A DNA stretch of 64,000 nucleotides from Trichloromonas sp034002365. GTDB lineage: Bacteria > Desulfobacterota > Desulfuromonadia > Desulfuromonadales > Trichloromonadaceae. This document shows, piece by piece, positions 52,773 to 62,470 of the stretch. Below the pieces are notes generated by a model that ran no database searches, was not told the origin of the DNA, and saw only the letters and a list, made by a program, of their open reading frames with translations. The DNA lies in contig JAVFAR010000001.1 of the NCBI GenBank assembly GCA_034002365.1, forward strand, positions 1 through 64,000, given 5' to 3'. Every line of letters begins with the position of its first letter. The stretch's first letter is position 1. A program made the position numbers and the translations under genes.

Positions 52773-53668
52773 CTGAATCAAACACCCCTTTCCGATCCGG
52801 GTTCATCTCCATCATCGGCCGACCCAACGTCGGCAAGTCGACGCTGCTCAACCGCATTCTCGGTACGAAAATCGCCATAACCGCCAACAAGCCCCAGACG
52901 ACCCGCAACCGGATTCTCGGCATTCATAATATGCCCGGCGCGCAATTGCTTTTTACCGATACCCCGGGCATCCATCGCGCCACCGGCAAACTCAACCGGT
53001 TCATGGTCGATCAGGCCCTGAGCGCCTGCTCCGGCGTCGATCTGATTCTTTATGTCGTCGAAGTCAAGGATCGCCCCGGCCCCGGCGACGATTTCATTCT
53101 CGACGTCCTGCGCCAGGCGCAGCTGCCGGTGATCCTGCTTATCAACAAGATCGACCAGTTGCCCAAAGAACGGCAGCTGGAGCTGATGGCCGCCTTCGCC
53201 GAGCGGTTTCCTTTTCGGGAGATCGTCCCCGTTTCCGGCCAGAGCGGGGAGAATGTCGACTATCTGTTGAACCTGCTCCCGCGTTATCTGAAAGAGGGAC
53301 CGCCTTACTACGCCGAAGACATGATCACCGACCTGCCCGAGCGCTTCATCGTCGCCGAAATGATCCGCGAGCAGGTGCTGAAGCAGACCCACGGCGAAAT
53401 CCCCTATCGGGTCGCGACCCTGGTGGAGCGTTTCGAGGAGAAACCGGAAAAGAATCTGGTGGTGATCCAGGCGGTCATCATCGTCGATCGGGACACCCAC
53501 AAGGGCATCCTGGTCGGCAAGCAGGGGGCGACGATCCGCGCCATCGGCAAGGCGGCCCGGATCGACATCGAGCGTCTGCTCGATGCCCGCGTCTTTTTGG
53601 AGCTCTTCGTTAAAGTCCAGAAAAACTGGACTGAATCGGAGCGGATGCTCAAAGAGTTCGGTTATTGA
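52769..53668 (+). CDS. era: GTPase Era
   Basis: Essential GTPase for 30S subunit assembly that binds the 16S rRNA 3' end. 299 aa. G1 GRPNVGKST, G3 DTPG, G4 NKID, and the C-terminal KH domain with KGILVGKQGATIRAIG (about 250-265). The TTG start overlaps the previous stop (TTGA) and lies 9 bases after GAGGAG. Confidence 0.96.
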   Translation: MTESNTPFRSGFISIIGRPNVGKSTLLNRILGTKIAITANKPQTTRNRILGIHNMPGAQLLFTDTPGIHRATGKLNRFMVDQALSACSGVDLILYVVEVKDRPGPGDDFILDVLRQAQLPVILLINKIDQLPKERQLELMAAFAERFPFREIVPVSGQSGENVDYLLNLLPRYLKEGPPYYAEDMITDLPERFIVAEMIREQVLKQTHGEIPYRVATLVERFEEKPEKNLVVIQAVIIVDRDTHKGILVGKQGATIRAIGKAARIDIERLLDARVFLELFVKVQKNWTESERMLKEFGY

Positions 53669-53745
53669 CGCAGATTCCCGGAAAACGCTTATCCCGTTTC
53701 TAAACAAAGTATTTTTAAATATCCGAAAAAGAGAGTCTTTTACGT

Positions 53746-55074
53746 ATGTCTCTGGTTGCTATCGTGGGTCGCCCCAATGTCGGCAAGTCGACCCTTTTCA
53801 ACCGTATTCTCGGTCAGCGCAAGGCGTTGGTGGAGGATTTTCCCGGCGTTACGCGAGATCGTCATTACGCTGACGTGACCCGCTACGACAAGCCTTTCAC
53901 CCTGATCGATACCGGCGGTTTCGAGCCGGTCAGCGAGGACCGTCTGCTGGTGCAGATGCGCGAGCAGTCCCAGCTGGCGGTAGAAGAAGCCGACATCATT
54001 CTCTTTGTCATGGATGGGCGCGAGGGGCTGACCCCCGCCGATCATGAAGTTTGCGCCATGTTGCGCCGGGTGGAGAAACCGGTTCTCTATGTGGTCAACA
54101 AGGTCGACAGCGATAAGATTGAGGATCTCGCCGCCGAATTCTACGCCCTGGGCGTGGGGGAGCTGCACACGATTTCCGCCGAGCACGGGCGCGGTGTTCC
54201 GGATCTGGTGGACACCCTGTTGGATCATCTGCCCCCGGCACCGAGCGATGCCGAAGCTGAGAAAGAAATCCGCCTGGCGGTGATCGGTCGTCCCAATGTC
54301 GGGAAGTCGTCCATGGTCAACCGGCTGCTCGGCTATGAGCGGGTGGTGGCCAATCCTCAGGCCGGCACCACCCGCGACAGTGTCGACACCCCTTTCACCT
54401 ACAACCGGCAACGCTATGTGCTGATCGACACGGCGGGTATCCGGCGTAAGGGGAAGGTCAGTCAGAAGCTGGAAAAGTTCAGTGTGATCCAGGCCTTGAA
54501 GAGTATGGACCGGGCGCATGTGGTGCTCATGGTGATCGATGCCGTCGAGGGGGTGACCGAGCAGGATCTCACCGTCGCCGGCTATGCCTTCGAGAAGGGA
54601 CGCGGCATCATCCTGGTGGTGAACAAGTGGGATGCGGTCGCCAAGGACCAGTCCACCATGAAACGCTACCAGGAAGAACTGCAGCGCACTTTCAAGTTTT
54701 TGAGTTTCGCGCCGGTCCTTTTCGTTTCGGCACTGACCGGACACCGGGTGGCGAAGATCATGGCGGAGGTGGAAAAAGTCGCCGCCGAATTCGACCGGCG
54801 CATTCCCACGGCGATGCTCAACAAGGTTCTGGCCGAAGCGGAACGCAGCCATCAGCCCCCCGTCTTTCAGGGCAAGCGGTTGAAATTTTTCTACATGACC
54901 CAGGTCGAAACCCGCCCCCCGACCTTTGTGGTCTTCGTCAACAAGGCCGAGGGGGTGCATTTTTCCTATCAGCGCTATCTGGCCAACCAGCTGCGGGAGG
55001 CCTTCGGCTTTTCCGGGGTCCCCATCCGCATTCATTATCGGGACCGCGACCGGGATCGTGGCTCTAAGGATTAA
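53746..55074 (+). CDS. der: GTPase Der (EngA)
   Basis: Tandem GTPase needed for 50S assembly; 442 aa. Two G domains: the first with GRPNVGKSTLFNRI (about 8-21) and DTGGF, the second with GRPNVGKSSMVNRL near residue 183 and DTAGIRRKGKV, then a C-terminal KH-like domain ending in GVPIRIHYRDRDRD. Complete length for the family. It follows era by 77 bases. Confidence 0.97.
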   Translation: MSLVAIVGRPNVGKSTLFNRILGQRKALVEDFPGVTRDRHYADVTRYDKPFTLIDTGGFEPVSEDRLLVQMREQSQLAVEEADIILFVMDGREGLTPADHEVCAMLRRVEKPVLYVVNKVDSDKIEDLAAEFYALGVGELHTISAEHGRGVPDLVDTLLDHLPPAPSDAEAEKEIRLAVIGRPNVGKSSMVNRLLGYERVVANPQAGTTRDSVDTPFTYNRQRYVLIDTAGIRRKGKVSQKLEKFSVIQALKSMDRAHVVLMVIDAVEGVTEQDLTVAGYAFEKGRGIILVVNKWDAVAKDQSTMKRYQEELQRTFKFLSFAPVLFVSALTGHRVAKIMAEVEKVAAEFDRRIPTAMLNKVLAEAERSHQPPVFQGKRLKFFYMTQVETRPPTFVVFVNKAEGVHFSYQRYLANQLREAFGFSGVPIRIHYRDRDRDRGSKD

Positions 55075-55091
55075 AAAATCCGGGAAAAGCC

Positions 55092-55119
55092 TTTACAGGG
55101 AAGAGCTCCTTGCTATATA
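55092..55119 (+). promoter_or_regulatory. Predicted promoter of the chemosensory operon
   Basis: TTTACA (55092-55097), 16 bases, TATATA (55114-55119). Transcription would begin near 55126, after an alternative TTG start at 55110, which supports the ATG at 55200 for the first gene. Confidence 0.5.
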
Positions 55120-55199
55120 GTAAAAATCATTTAATTTCTGCCTGTTACACGGATGATGAGGGGCCTTCCAAGGCCTCCGAACGGTCGGATGTCAAACTC

Positions 55200-56396
55200 A
55201 TGAGCCTTGTTGGAAATCTCGAAGATCTGGGGTTGGGAGACATCCTTCAGATCGTCAGCCTCAGCCAGAAATCCGGGGTGCTGACCCTGCGCAGCCGCAA
55301 TCGGGAGGGAAAGGTCATTTTCCTCAACGGTAAAGTGGTGCAGGCGAGTTCCAGCGTTTTTCCCGAATCCTTCGGTGATTTTCTTGTGCGCCGGGGGATC
55401 ATCGGTTTTGAACCCTTCAAGGGGGCGTTGGCTCTGCGCAAGAGCCTGAACCCGCAAATTCCTCTGGAAACAGTTCTTTTTCAGAATTTCGGCATTTCCC
55501 CCAAGGTTCTGCAAGAGGCGCTGCGGGAACGTGTCGAGGCCATTGTCTACAGCTTTTTCGGCTGGGCGGACGGCACCTTCGCCTTCGAGTTGGGGGAGGC
55601 TGAAGATTGGGCCGAGGCGGGTGCCGGGGGAGAACGGCAGATCCTGCTGGAGGGACTCAATACCCAGTTCCTGGCAATCGAAGGCAGCCGCATGATCGAC
55701 GAGCGGCGGCACCGCGATCTCCAGGAACCATCGCCGGCACCGTCAAATCCTCCTGGGGAGACGGCTTCGGTTTTTGGACCGGAACAGCGGGAGGCTTCGG
55801 TTTACGATTTCGCCTCGGACCTGCTCAAGGAAATCGGCGAGGGCGACGCGGTCGCCGCTTCGTCGAAGAGCCTCAGGTCCGGAGCCTTGAAACAGTTGCA
55901 GGGAATGGTTCAGGAATTGAACAACGCCGCCTTGGGCGGGGGAATTCTCCTCCTGGTTTTGCGCTTTGCCAGCGAATTCATGAACCGTGCCGTGATCTTC
56001 ATGGTCAAGGAAAAAGAGATTGTCGGTCTCGGACAGTTTGGTATAGAGTTCGAGGATGAATTAGCCGACGCCCGGATCCGGAAAATCAAGATTCCCGTGG
56101 ATGAACCGTCGGTTTTCACGGAAGTTCTTAACGAAAAGGTCGCGCGCAAACTGGCTTTGGAAGATTGCCATTGGGATAATTACCTGAAAGACGCCCTCGG
56201 CGGCGGCGACCCCGAAGAAGTCTTTGTCGGACCGTTGCTCAGTGAAGGGCGGGTGGTGGCCATCCTTTATGGCGACAACCTGCCGCAATCCCTCCCCGTG
56301 GGGGAGACCGAAGCCCTGGAAATCTTTCTTATGCATGCCGGACTAACCATGGAAAAAAACCTTCTGGAGCGCCGCCTTCGCGACCATACTCCATAG
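55200..56396 (+). CDS. DUF4388 (PATAN) domain protein
   Basis: 398 aa. The N-terminal DUF4388 domain begins MSLVGNLEDLGLGDILQIVS with the following SGVLTLR, and runs to about residue 160; such domains mediate protein contacts in deltaproteobacterial signalling. A Pro/Ser/Glu linker (about 165-200) leads to a C-terminal domain (about 240-395) that resembles a GAF-like fold (GPLLSEGRVVAILYGDN). No output domain is seen. It is the first gene of the che operon, 26 bases before the CheY gene, so it probably supplies an accessory input or docking function. Confidence 0.8.
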   Translation: MSLVGNLEDLGLGDILQIVSLSQKSGVLTLRSRNREGKVIFLNGKVVQASSSVFPESFGDFLVRRGIIGFEPFKGALALRKSLNPQIPLETVLFQNFGISPKVLQEALRERVEAIVYSFFGWADGTFAFELGEAEDWAEAGAGGERQILLEGLNTQFLAIEGSRMIDERRHRDLQEPSPAPSNPPGETASVFGPEQREASVYDFASDLLKEIGEGDAVAASSKSLRSGALKQLQGMVQELNNAALGGGILLLVLRFASEFMNRAVIFMVKEKEIVGLGQFGIEFEDELADARIRKIKIPVDEPSVFTEVLNEKVARKLALEDCHWDNYLKDALGGGDPEEVFVGPLLSEGRVVAILYGDNLPQSLPVGETEALEIFLMHAGLTMEKNLLERRLRDHTP

Positions 56397-56422
56397 ATTT
56401 CCGATATAACGACGAGGCTGTT

Positions 56423-56791
56423 GTGGCAAAAAAAATACTGGTAACGGAAGACTCTTCCACCATGCGGGCGCTGATCGCTTCGGCCATCGCCGCCGTCGGC
56501 GACTATGAAATCGTCGAAGCCGCCAACGGTTTCGAGGCCTTGCGTATTCTGCCCCGGGAAAAGGTGGATATGGTCCTCACCGACATCAATATGCCGGATA
56601 TCAATGGACTGGAGTTGGTCAGCTTTATCCGCGGCAACGCCAATTATAAAGATCTTCCCCTGGTGATCATCAGTACCGAAGGGAGCGAAAAGGATCGCCT
56701 AAAGGGGTTGGATCTCGGCGCCGACGCCTATCTGGTCAAGCCTTTCGCTCCGGAAGAACTGCAGCAATTGATTCTGAAGTTTCTCGGCTAG
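56423..56791 (+). CDS. cheY: CheY-like single-domain response regulator
   Basis: 122-aa receiver domain. Phosphoacceptor Asp54 in VLTDINMPD, acidic pair at the start (TEDSS), conserved Ser in VIISTEGSE and Lys in YLVKPF. GTG start. It lies 9 bases before cheA and is the likely output or phosphate sink of that kinase. Confidence 0.92.
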   Translation: MAKKILVTEDSSTMRALIASAIAAVGDYEIVEAANGFEALRILPREKVDMVLTDINMPDINGLELVSFIRGNANYKDLPLVIISTEGSEKDRLKGLDLGADAYLVKPFAPEELQQLILKFLG

Positions 56792-56800
56792 GAGGGCAGG

Positions 56801-58846
56801 GTGGATTCCTTATCGTCGCGAGCGATCGGTGATTTTCTCGGAGAAGCCGAAGAAATCATTGAAAATCTGAACAACGATCTGATCGTGCTCGACGATTGCG
56901 CGGCGCAGGGGACGTGTGACCCCGACCTGCTCAACCGGATTTTTCGTGGCGCCCATTCCCTCAAGGGTCTGGCCGGAATGTTCGGGTTCGACGACATTGC
57001 CTCGCTGGCCCATCACCTGGAAAATCTGCTCGATCACCTGCGCCTGGGCAAGGTCCCCTTGAGCAATGGACTGGTTCAACTCTTGACCGAGGGATTCGAA
57101 ACCTTGTCGCGCCTGGTCGAAGGGAAGGGTGAAGACCCCGATTTTACCTTCGATGTTAGTGCCATGCGGCAACGGGTCGAGCAGTTTCTTGCCGGTGGCC
57201 CGGCGGCGGCAGATGAGCCGGCGATGGATCGGATCGATCCGGAAATTCTTGCCGTGCTGACCGAGTTCGAAGAGCACCGCCTGCGGGAAAACCTCAAGCA
57301 ACGTCAGTACCTCTTCAAGATCAAGGCGGATTTCGATCTGTCTAGTTTTGATCAGGAATTGGCCGCTTTGACCGACCTCCTCAAGAAACAGGGGGAAGTC
57401 ATCAGCACCCTGCCCCTTTCCGCGGACCTGACGGACCGCATCGCCTTCCAGATCCTTTTCGGCACCGACCTTCCCGAAGGGGATCTCGGCTCCCTGGTCG
57501 CCTCGGAAGTGGTGGTGGAGAATCTGTTGCCCGCCCCCGAAGCGCCGCCTTCTTCCCGTGTGATGGTTGCCGATAGCGAACCTGCTTCCGCTGCCGATAA
57601 GGAAGGCGTCGCGGAAAACAGTACGGCGGCGGAGACCTCCGCTCGCTCTATCAGTCGCACGGTGCGGGTCGATATCGACAAGCTCGACCTGCTGATGAAC
57701 GTGGTCGGTGAGCTGGTGCTGGCCAAGGCCGCCATCGGTCAGGTCTGCGAAAAGATCAAAGGCGAGGGGGGAAGTGAGCTCGGGAGCGAATTGCAGAAAG
57801 CGACCCGCGTGCTGGAGCGGCGGCTGGAGGAGTTGCAGAAAGGGGTCATGGACGTCCGCATGGTTCCGGTGGCTCAACTCTTCGACAAAATGAACCGGAT
57901 CGTGCGCAAGGTCGCCAATGAGCGGGGCAAGCGTATCGCTCTTCAGATCGAAGGGGCCGATACCGAACTGGACAAGCTGATCGTCGAGGATCTTTCCGAT
58001 CCGCTCATGCATATTATCCGCAACGCCATCGATCACGGCATCGAGTCCCCCGAGGATCGCCGCGCCCAGGGCAAACCCGAAAAGGGGGAGGTCTGTCTGA
58101 GTGCCGCGCAGAAGGGGAACCATGTCGTTATCGAGGTGCGCGACGACGGACGCGGCATCGATCCCGAAAAGGTACGGCGCAAGGCCGTGGAGCGGGGGCT
58201 GATCCCCGAAACGGCCAAGCTTTCCCGGGACCAGGTCTACGATCTGCTCTTCATGCCCGGCTTCTCCACGGCGGAGACGGTCAGCGACCTCTCCGGGCGC
58301 GGGGTCGGTATGGATGTGGTGAAGAACAATATCGCTCTGCTTTCCGGCATGATCGAAATGGAGAGCGAAGTCGGCGTCGGCACCTCAATCGCGATTACCT
58401 TGCCGATCACTCTGGCGATCATCAAGGCCCTGATTATCCGCGTCTGCGACAAGACCTATGCCATTCCCATCAATTCCGTCATGGAAACGATGATGGTCGA
58501 GGCCTCGCAGATCCGCACCATCGAGCGCAAGGAAGTGATCGAATTGCGGGAAAGTACCCTGCCGCTGTTGTGGCTGGGCGATGTTTTCCAACTCGGCACC
58601 CGTGCCGGCCGCCGCGAACGTTTCTTCGTGGCGGTGGTCGGTTTCGCCGAGAAGAAAATCGGTATCGTTGTCGACGAACTGCTCGGGCAGCAGGATGTGG
58701 TCATCAAGTCCCTCGGCGAGTCTCTGGCCTTTGTGCGCGGCATCGCCGGTGCCGCCGATCTCGGTAACCAGAAAACGATTCTGGTCCTGGATGTCGGCGG
58801 CCTGATGAGTGAAACCCTGCGGGGGGATTCGTCTTTCTTTGCCTGA
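56801..58846 (+). CDS. cheA: Chemotaxis histidine kinase CheA
   Basis: 681-aa core kinase. P1 Hpt domain with phospho-His52 in GAHSLKG; a region of about 140-250 unlike the standard P2; P3 dimerisation helices (LDLLMNVVGELVLAKAA); P4 ATPase with N box HIIRNAIDHGIE and the glycine boxes DDGRGID and GRGVGMDVV; and a C-terminal CheW-like P5 domain. GTG start 8 bases after GGAGGG. It would phosphorylate the two receivers and CheB encoded nearby. No aspartate-receiver fusion is present. Confidence 0.96.
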   Translation: MDSLSSRAIGDFLGEAEEIIENLNNDLIVLDDCAAQGTCDPDLLNRIFRGAHSLKGLAGMFGFDDIASLAHHLENLLDHLRLGKVPLSNGLVQLLTEGFETLSRLVEGKGEDPDFTFDVSAMRQRVEQFLAGGPAAADEPAMDRIDPEILAVLTEFEEHRLRENLKQRQYLFKIKADFDLSSFDQELAALTDLLKKQGEVISTLPLSADLTDRIAFQILFGTDLPEGDLGSLVASEVVVENLLPAPEAPPSSRVMVADSEPASAADKEGVAENSTAAETSARSISRTVRVDIDKLDLLMNVVGELVLAKAAIGQVCEKIKGEGGSELGSELQKATRVLERRLEELQKGVMDVRMVPVAQLFDKMNRIVRKVANERGKRIALQIEGADTELDKLIVEDLSDPLMHIIRNAIDHGIESPEDRRAQGKPEKGEVCLSAAQKGNHVVIEVRDDGRGIDPEKVRRKAVERGLIPETAKLSRDQVYDLLFMPGFSTAETVSDLSGRGVGMDVVKNNIALLSGMIEMESEVGVGTSIAITLPITLAIIKALIIRVCDKTYAIPINSVMETMMVEASQIRTIERKEVIELRESTLPLLWLGDVFQLGTRAGRRERFFVAVVGFAEKKIGIVVDELLGQQDVVIKSLGESLAFVRGIAGAADLGNQKTILVLDVGGLMSETLRGDSSFFA

Positions 58847-58863
58847 ATGACGGGGAGGGTGAC

Positions 58864-59505
58864 GTGAGCGACAAAAAAGACGAAAGAGCCTCCACGCAAT
58901 CGACCGCTGCGGGGGCCAAGGATCCCCTCCCCATCCTGTACGAGGGGGGAGGGGATAACAGCGGCGACGTTGCGGATGCGGCCATCGAGGCGTTATTCGC
59001 TTCGCCTTTCCGTATCGACCGGATCCGCGACCTCAGTAACAGTGAGGAGCGTTCGGATGAGCTTGCCCTCTCCGAGCAGGACCGCCAATGGCTGACCTTC
59101 TTCCTGCAGGGGGAGGAATATGCCATCGATATCGAAACGGTCAACGAAATCATCAAACCCCGGGAAATTACCGATATCCCGCGGGTTCCCGATTTTATCC
59201 TGGGGATCGTTTCATTGCGCGGTATCGTCGTGCCGGTTTTCGATCTGGCTCGACGGCTCAATCTCGGCGTGGTGGAGATCGGCCCGCAGTCCCGCGTCAT
59301 CGTCTGTCATTACGGCGACGGTCTGATCGGCCTGCTGGTCGACAGCATCGCCCAGGTGGTGCGACTCAACGAACGCAAGACAGAAACGCCTCCGGCCATG
59401 CTTTCCGGACTCGACCGGGAATTCATCTCAGGCATCGGCCGTTTTCAGGGGCGTATGCTCATTCTTTTGCAATTACACAATGTGCTGAATCCGGAACTGG
59501 TCTGA
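58864..59505 (+). CDS. cheW: CheW scaffold protein with N-terminal extension
   Basis: 213 aa; the CheW domain begins near residue 75 (LTFFLQGEEYAIDIETVNEI) with RGIVVPVFDLARRL. The first 70 residues are an acidic, low-complexity extension unusual for CheW. It couples CheA to receptors. GTG start. It is one of two CheW genes in the operon, and the pair may serve different receptors. Confidence 0.92.
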   Translation: MSDKKDERASTQSTAAGAKDPLPILYEGGGDNSGDVADAAIEALFASPFRIDRIRDLSNSEERSDELALSEQDRQWLTFFLQGEEYAIDIETVNEIIKPREITDIPRVPDFILGIVSLRGIVVPVFDLARRLNLGVVEIGPQSRVIVCHYGDGLIGLLVDSIAQVVRLNERKTETPPAMLSGLDREFISGIGRFQGRMLILLQLHNVLNPELV

Positions 59506-59528
59506 TTCATGGGGAAAGGAGTCACCGG

Positions 59529-59900
59529 GTGAATAAAAAAAAGATCCTGATCGTCGAAGACGAGGAAAGCCTCTTGAAACTGGAGAGCATCTTGTTGATT
59601 TCCAAGGGCTTCGAGGTAAAAGGGGTGTCTAACGGGCGGGCCGCGCTGGAGGCGGTCGCCGAGGACAAGCCGGATCTGGTGTTGCTCGATATCATGCTCC
59701 CGGAAATCGACGGGTTCGAGGTCTGCCGGCAACTCAAGAGCGATCCGGCCACCCGCCACATTCCCGTGATCATGCTTACCGCCAAGAAGAGCCGCGAGGA
59801 TATGGTGCGCGGCGAGAAGGTCGGCGCCGACTGGTATATCACCAAACCTTTCAAGTCGGCCATGGTCATCGAAACCATCCAGCGGTTCCTGGCCAAATGA
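59529..59900 (+). CDS. Single-domain response regulator
   Basis: 123-aa receiver: VEDEE at the start, Asp54 in LLDIMLPE, conserved Thr/Ala in MLTAKK and Lys in YITKPF. It resembles PilH/DivK-type receivers more than CheY of the flagellar system. The GTG start at 59529 follows AAAGGAG. The stop overlaps the next CheW gene by four bases. Confidence 0.92.
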   Translation: MNKKKILIVEDEESLLKLESILLISKGFEVKGVSNGRAALEAVAEDKPDLVLLDIMLPEIDGFEVCRQLKSDPATRHIPVIMLTAKKSREDMVRGEKVGADWYITKPFKSAMVIETIQRFLAK

Positions 59901-60397
59901 GTCTTCCCGCCCTGACCCGACACGATCCCGAAGAGAGTCGTCTGCGCCAGGAAATCCAGTTGGCCTGTTTCCGGCTGGGGGCGGAGATGTACGCCATCGA
60001 TATCATGCGCATCAAGGAGATCATCCGCCCCCAGAAACTGACGGCGGTCCCCAGGGCGCCGGTCTTTGTCGAGGGCATGATCAATCTCCGCGGCACGGTT
60101 CTGCCGGTCATTGACCTGGGCAAGCGTTTCGGTCTGCCGGCAACCCCGATCGATCGCCGCTCCCGGGTTGTCATCTGCGCCGTTTTTGATCGCTTTGTCG
60201 GAATTCTTGTCGAAGAGGTGTCGGAAGTCCGCCGTTATACCCGGCAGGAGATCAAAGCCCCTCCCGAATTCGTCAAGGGACGCGAGTCGGAGTTTTTCCT
60301 CGCGGTCTGTCAGCGTGAAGACGATCTGGTGATGGTTATCGATCTGGAAAAGCTTTTTTCAACGGACGAAATACTCCATTTGTCACAGCTTCAATAG
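59897..60397 (+). CDS. cheW: Second CheW-like protein
   Basis: 166 aa, essentially one CheW domain: CFRLGAEMYAIDIMRIKEI near the start, NLRGTVLPVIDLGKRFG (about 62-78), and the closing segment ending in LVMVIDLEKLFS. Translation is coupled to the preceding receiver (ATGA). Its divergence from the first CheW suggests it is not a recent duplication. Confidence 0.92.
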   Translation: MSLPALTRHDPEESRLRQEIQLACFRLGAEMYAIDIMRIKEIIRPQKLTAVPRAPVFVEGMINLRGTVLPVIDLGKRFGLPATPIDRRSRVVICAVFDRFVGILVEEVSEVRRYTRQEIKAPPEFVKGRESEFFLAVCQREDDLVMVIDLEKLFSTDEILHLSQLQ

Positions 60398-60460
60398 AAT
60401 TGCTGCGTTTGGCTTGCACCGACCGTTGGCCCGTGGCGCATATACGGCAAGGACTTTTGC

Positions 60461-62467
60461 GTGGATATAGCGGAACTTCTGGGGAAAAAACTCGAATCCG
60501 GCGATGAGGAGGCACGGATTCAGGCGGTTCGGGAACTGGCCGGTCTCGGCATGCACTTGCCGATGGCGCTGCTTTATCGGGCCATGGGGGATGTGAGCTG
60601 GCGGGTTCGCAAGGAGGCGTCGGAGACCTTTCTCGGTCTGCCCCGGGCCGGAGAACTGGCCGGAGACATCGTTGAACTGCTCCATGCTCAGGACAACGCC
60701 GGTTTGCGCAATGCCGGCGTCGATATCCTCGAGCGCCTGGGCGCCCGGGCGTTGCCGGTTCTCCATGAGGAACTTGCCTGTTCCGATCCCGATGTGCGCA
60801 AGTTCGTTCTCGATATCCTCGGGGAGATCGGTGACCCCTCAAGCCTGGCGGTCATGACCGGAGCCCTGGCCGACGACGATCGCAACGTGCGCGCCGCGGC
60901 GGCGGAAAACCTCGGCAAGTTGCGGCATGGAGAGGCGATCTATCCGCTTCTCGAAGCGATGGAAGACTCGGATCTGCTCATGCGGTTTACCATCCTTGAA
61001 GCCTTGGGACGTATCGGCCGGCCGATACCCTTGGAGCGGATCAGCCGTTATGGGGAAGATCCCTTGTTGCGCAAGGCCCTTTTTGACTGTCTCGGTCAGA
61101 TCGGCACGGCGGAGGGCGCGTCCCTCCTGGTCTCCGGCCTGAATGACCGCATGCGCAATGTTCGCGAGGCGGCTGTCCTTTCCCTGGGGGCTTTGCATTA
61201 CAACCATCCCCAGGCCGTGGCCCAAGCTCTGGCGCCCGCGTCCGAGGCCGCGGATCAGGTGTTGGCCGAGTGCCTCGACTCCCCCCGGCTGCCGGTCGTC
61301 CGTGCTGCTCTGCGCCTTGTTCCTCTCATCGTTGCCCGCGACTGTCTCCATCGCCTGCTTCCCTGGCTGGCGGACGAGGAGCTCGGACGGGAAGCCGCCG
61401 GCGCGATTCTGGCCCAGGGACGGTCAGCGGTCGTTTCCCTGCTGCGGGATTGGGCGAACCAGTCGGAGCGGATGCAAGCCTATCTTTGCTATCTGGCGGC
61501 GGAAACGGGAGCCGAAGAAGCGATCGAACCCCTTCTCGGCGCCCTGGAGTCGGATAATCAGGATCTGGTTCTGGCTGCGGCCCATGCCCTCGGCCGTCTC
61601 AAGGTCGTTGCCGCCTTACCGGCATTGACGCGGATTCTTCGGGAGGGGGAGGACGAGCCCCGGCGGGTTGCCCAGGAAGCCCTCGGCGCCCTGGCCGAGG
61701 CCTATCCGGAAGAGCTTCTTGCCTTGTTTTCGCCGCTGATGGAGGACCCTGCCGCTGAGACGCGCATGGCGGCCATTGCGGTTTTGGGTAAAGGGAATTT
61801 CCGGATTATCCGTCCCATGGTCTTTATGGCCCTCAAAGACGCCTCCTCCGAGGTTCGTCAAGCGGCTGTGGCTGCCCTGGGGAGCAATCCCGACATCGAG
61901 CAGCTTGACGCCCTGGTCCTGGCCTTGACCGACGAGGATGCCGATGTCCGTCGGGTCGCTGCCGAGGTGTTGGGGCTCTTACGGGATCGCCGCGCCGTGG
62001 ACGCCCTGGCCCTGGCCCTTTACGACGAAGATCCCTGGGTGCGGTCCACGGTTGTCCGTGCCATCGGTCACATCGGGACGGAGCGGGCCGGAACGCTGAT
62101 TCGCGAAGCCTGGGGCGACCCGGTGGGGCTGGTCTGTATTGCCGCTCTCGAATCCTGGTTCGCTTTCGATCCCGACGGCGTCTTCCCGCAACTGATCGCT
62201 TCCCTCTATCATGACGACGAGGAGGTTGTCGGCGCCGCTCTCGCCCTGCTGGTAGAGACCGGGCGTCAGGACTGGCTTCCGGCCATGGCCGAGGTATTGA
62301 TCAATCATGACCATTGGGAAGTCCGGCTGCGTTTTGCCCAGGCCTTGAAAGAGCTCAAAGGCACCACCTGCCGCGAACTGGTCGAAAACCGTTTGCTGGT
62401 CGAAGGGGAAGATCTGGTCCGCTCCCAGTTGGAAGAGACCCTGGAATCTCTTGGGGAGGAGGGCTAG
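60461..62467 (+). CDS. HEAT-repeat protein of the chemosensory operon
   Basis: 668 aa composed of about twenty HEAT/PBS-lyase-type helical repeats, with recurrent motifs such as DVRKFVLDILGEIGDPS, NVRAAAAENLGKLRH and DVRRVAAEVLGLLRD. No signal peptide or catalytic motif. The GTG start follows AAGGAC. HEAT proteins sit in several deltaproteobacterial che operons and probably act as adaptors. Flanked by cheW (63 bases) and cheR (3 bases). Confidence 0.85.
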   Translation: MDIAELLGKKLESGDEEARIQAVRELAGLGMHLPMALLYRAMGDVSWRVRKEASETFLGLPRAGELAGDIVELLHAQDNAGLRNAGVDILERLGARALPVLHEELACSDPDVRKFVLDILGEIGDPSSLAVMTGALADDDRNVRAAAAENLGKLRHGEAIYPLLEAMEDSDLLMRFTILEALGRIGRPIPLERISRYGEDPLLRKALFDCLGQIGTAEGASLLVSGLNDRMRNVREAAVLSLGALHYNHPQAVAQALAPASEAADQVLAECLDSPRLPVVRAALRLVPLIVARDCLHRLLPWLADEELGREAAGAILAQGRSAVVSLLRDWANQSERMQAYLCYLAAETGAEEAIEPLLGALESDNQDLVLAAAHALGRLKVVAALPALTRILREGEDEPRRVAQEALGALAEAYPEELLALFSPLMEDPAAETRMAAIAVLGKGNFRIIRPMVFMALKDASSEVRQAAVAALGSNPDIEQLDALVLALTDEDADVRRVAAEVLGLLRDRRAVDALALALYDEDPWVRSTVVRAIGHIGTERAGTLIREAWGDPVGLVCIAALESWFAFDPDGVFPQLIASLYHDDEEVVGAALALLVETGRQDWLPAMAEVLINHDHWEVRLRFAQALKELKGTTCRELVENRLLVEGEDLVRSQLEETLESLGEEG

Positions 62468-62470
62468 GGC

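Noticed and set aside
55110..55199. TTG start giving the DUF4388 protein a 30-residue N-terminal extension
   Set aside because: The predicted -10 hexamer (55114-55119) overlaps this start, so it would not be on the mRNA. The DUF4388 domain conventionally begins at the ATG at 55200.
56810..58123. 437-aa minus-strand open frame
   Set aside because: Antisense to cheA; no motif or ribosome-binding site.
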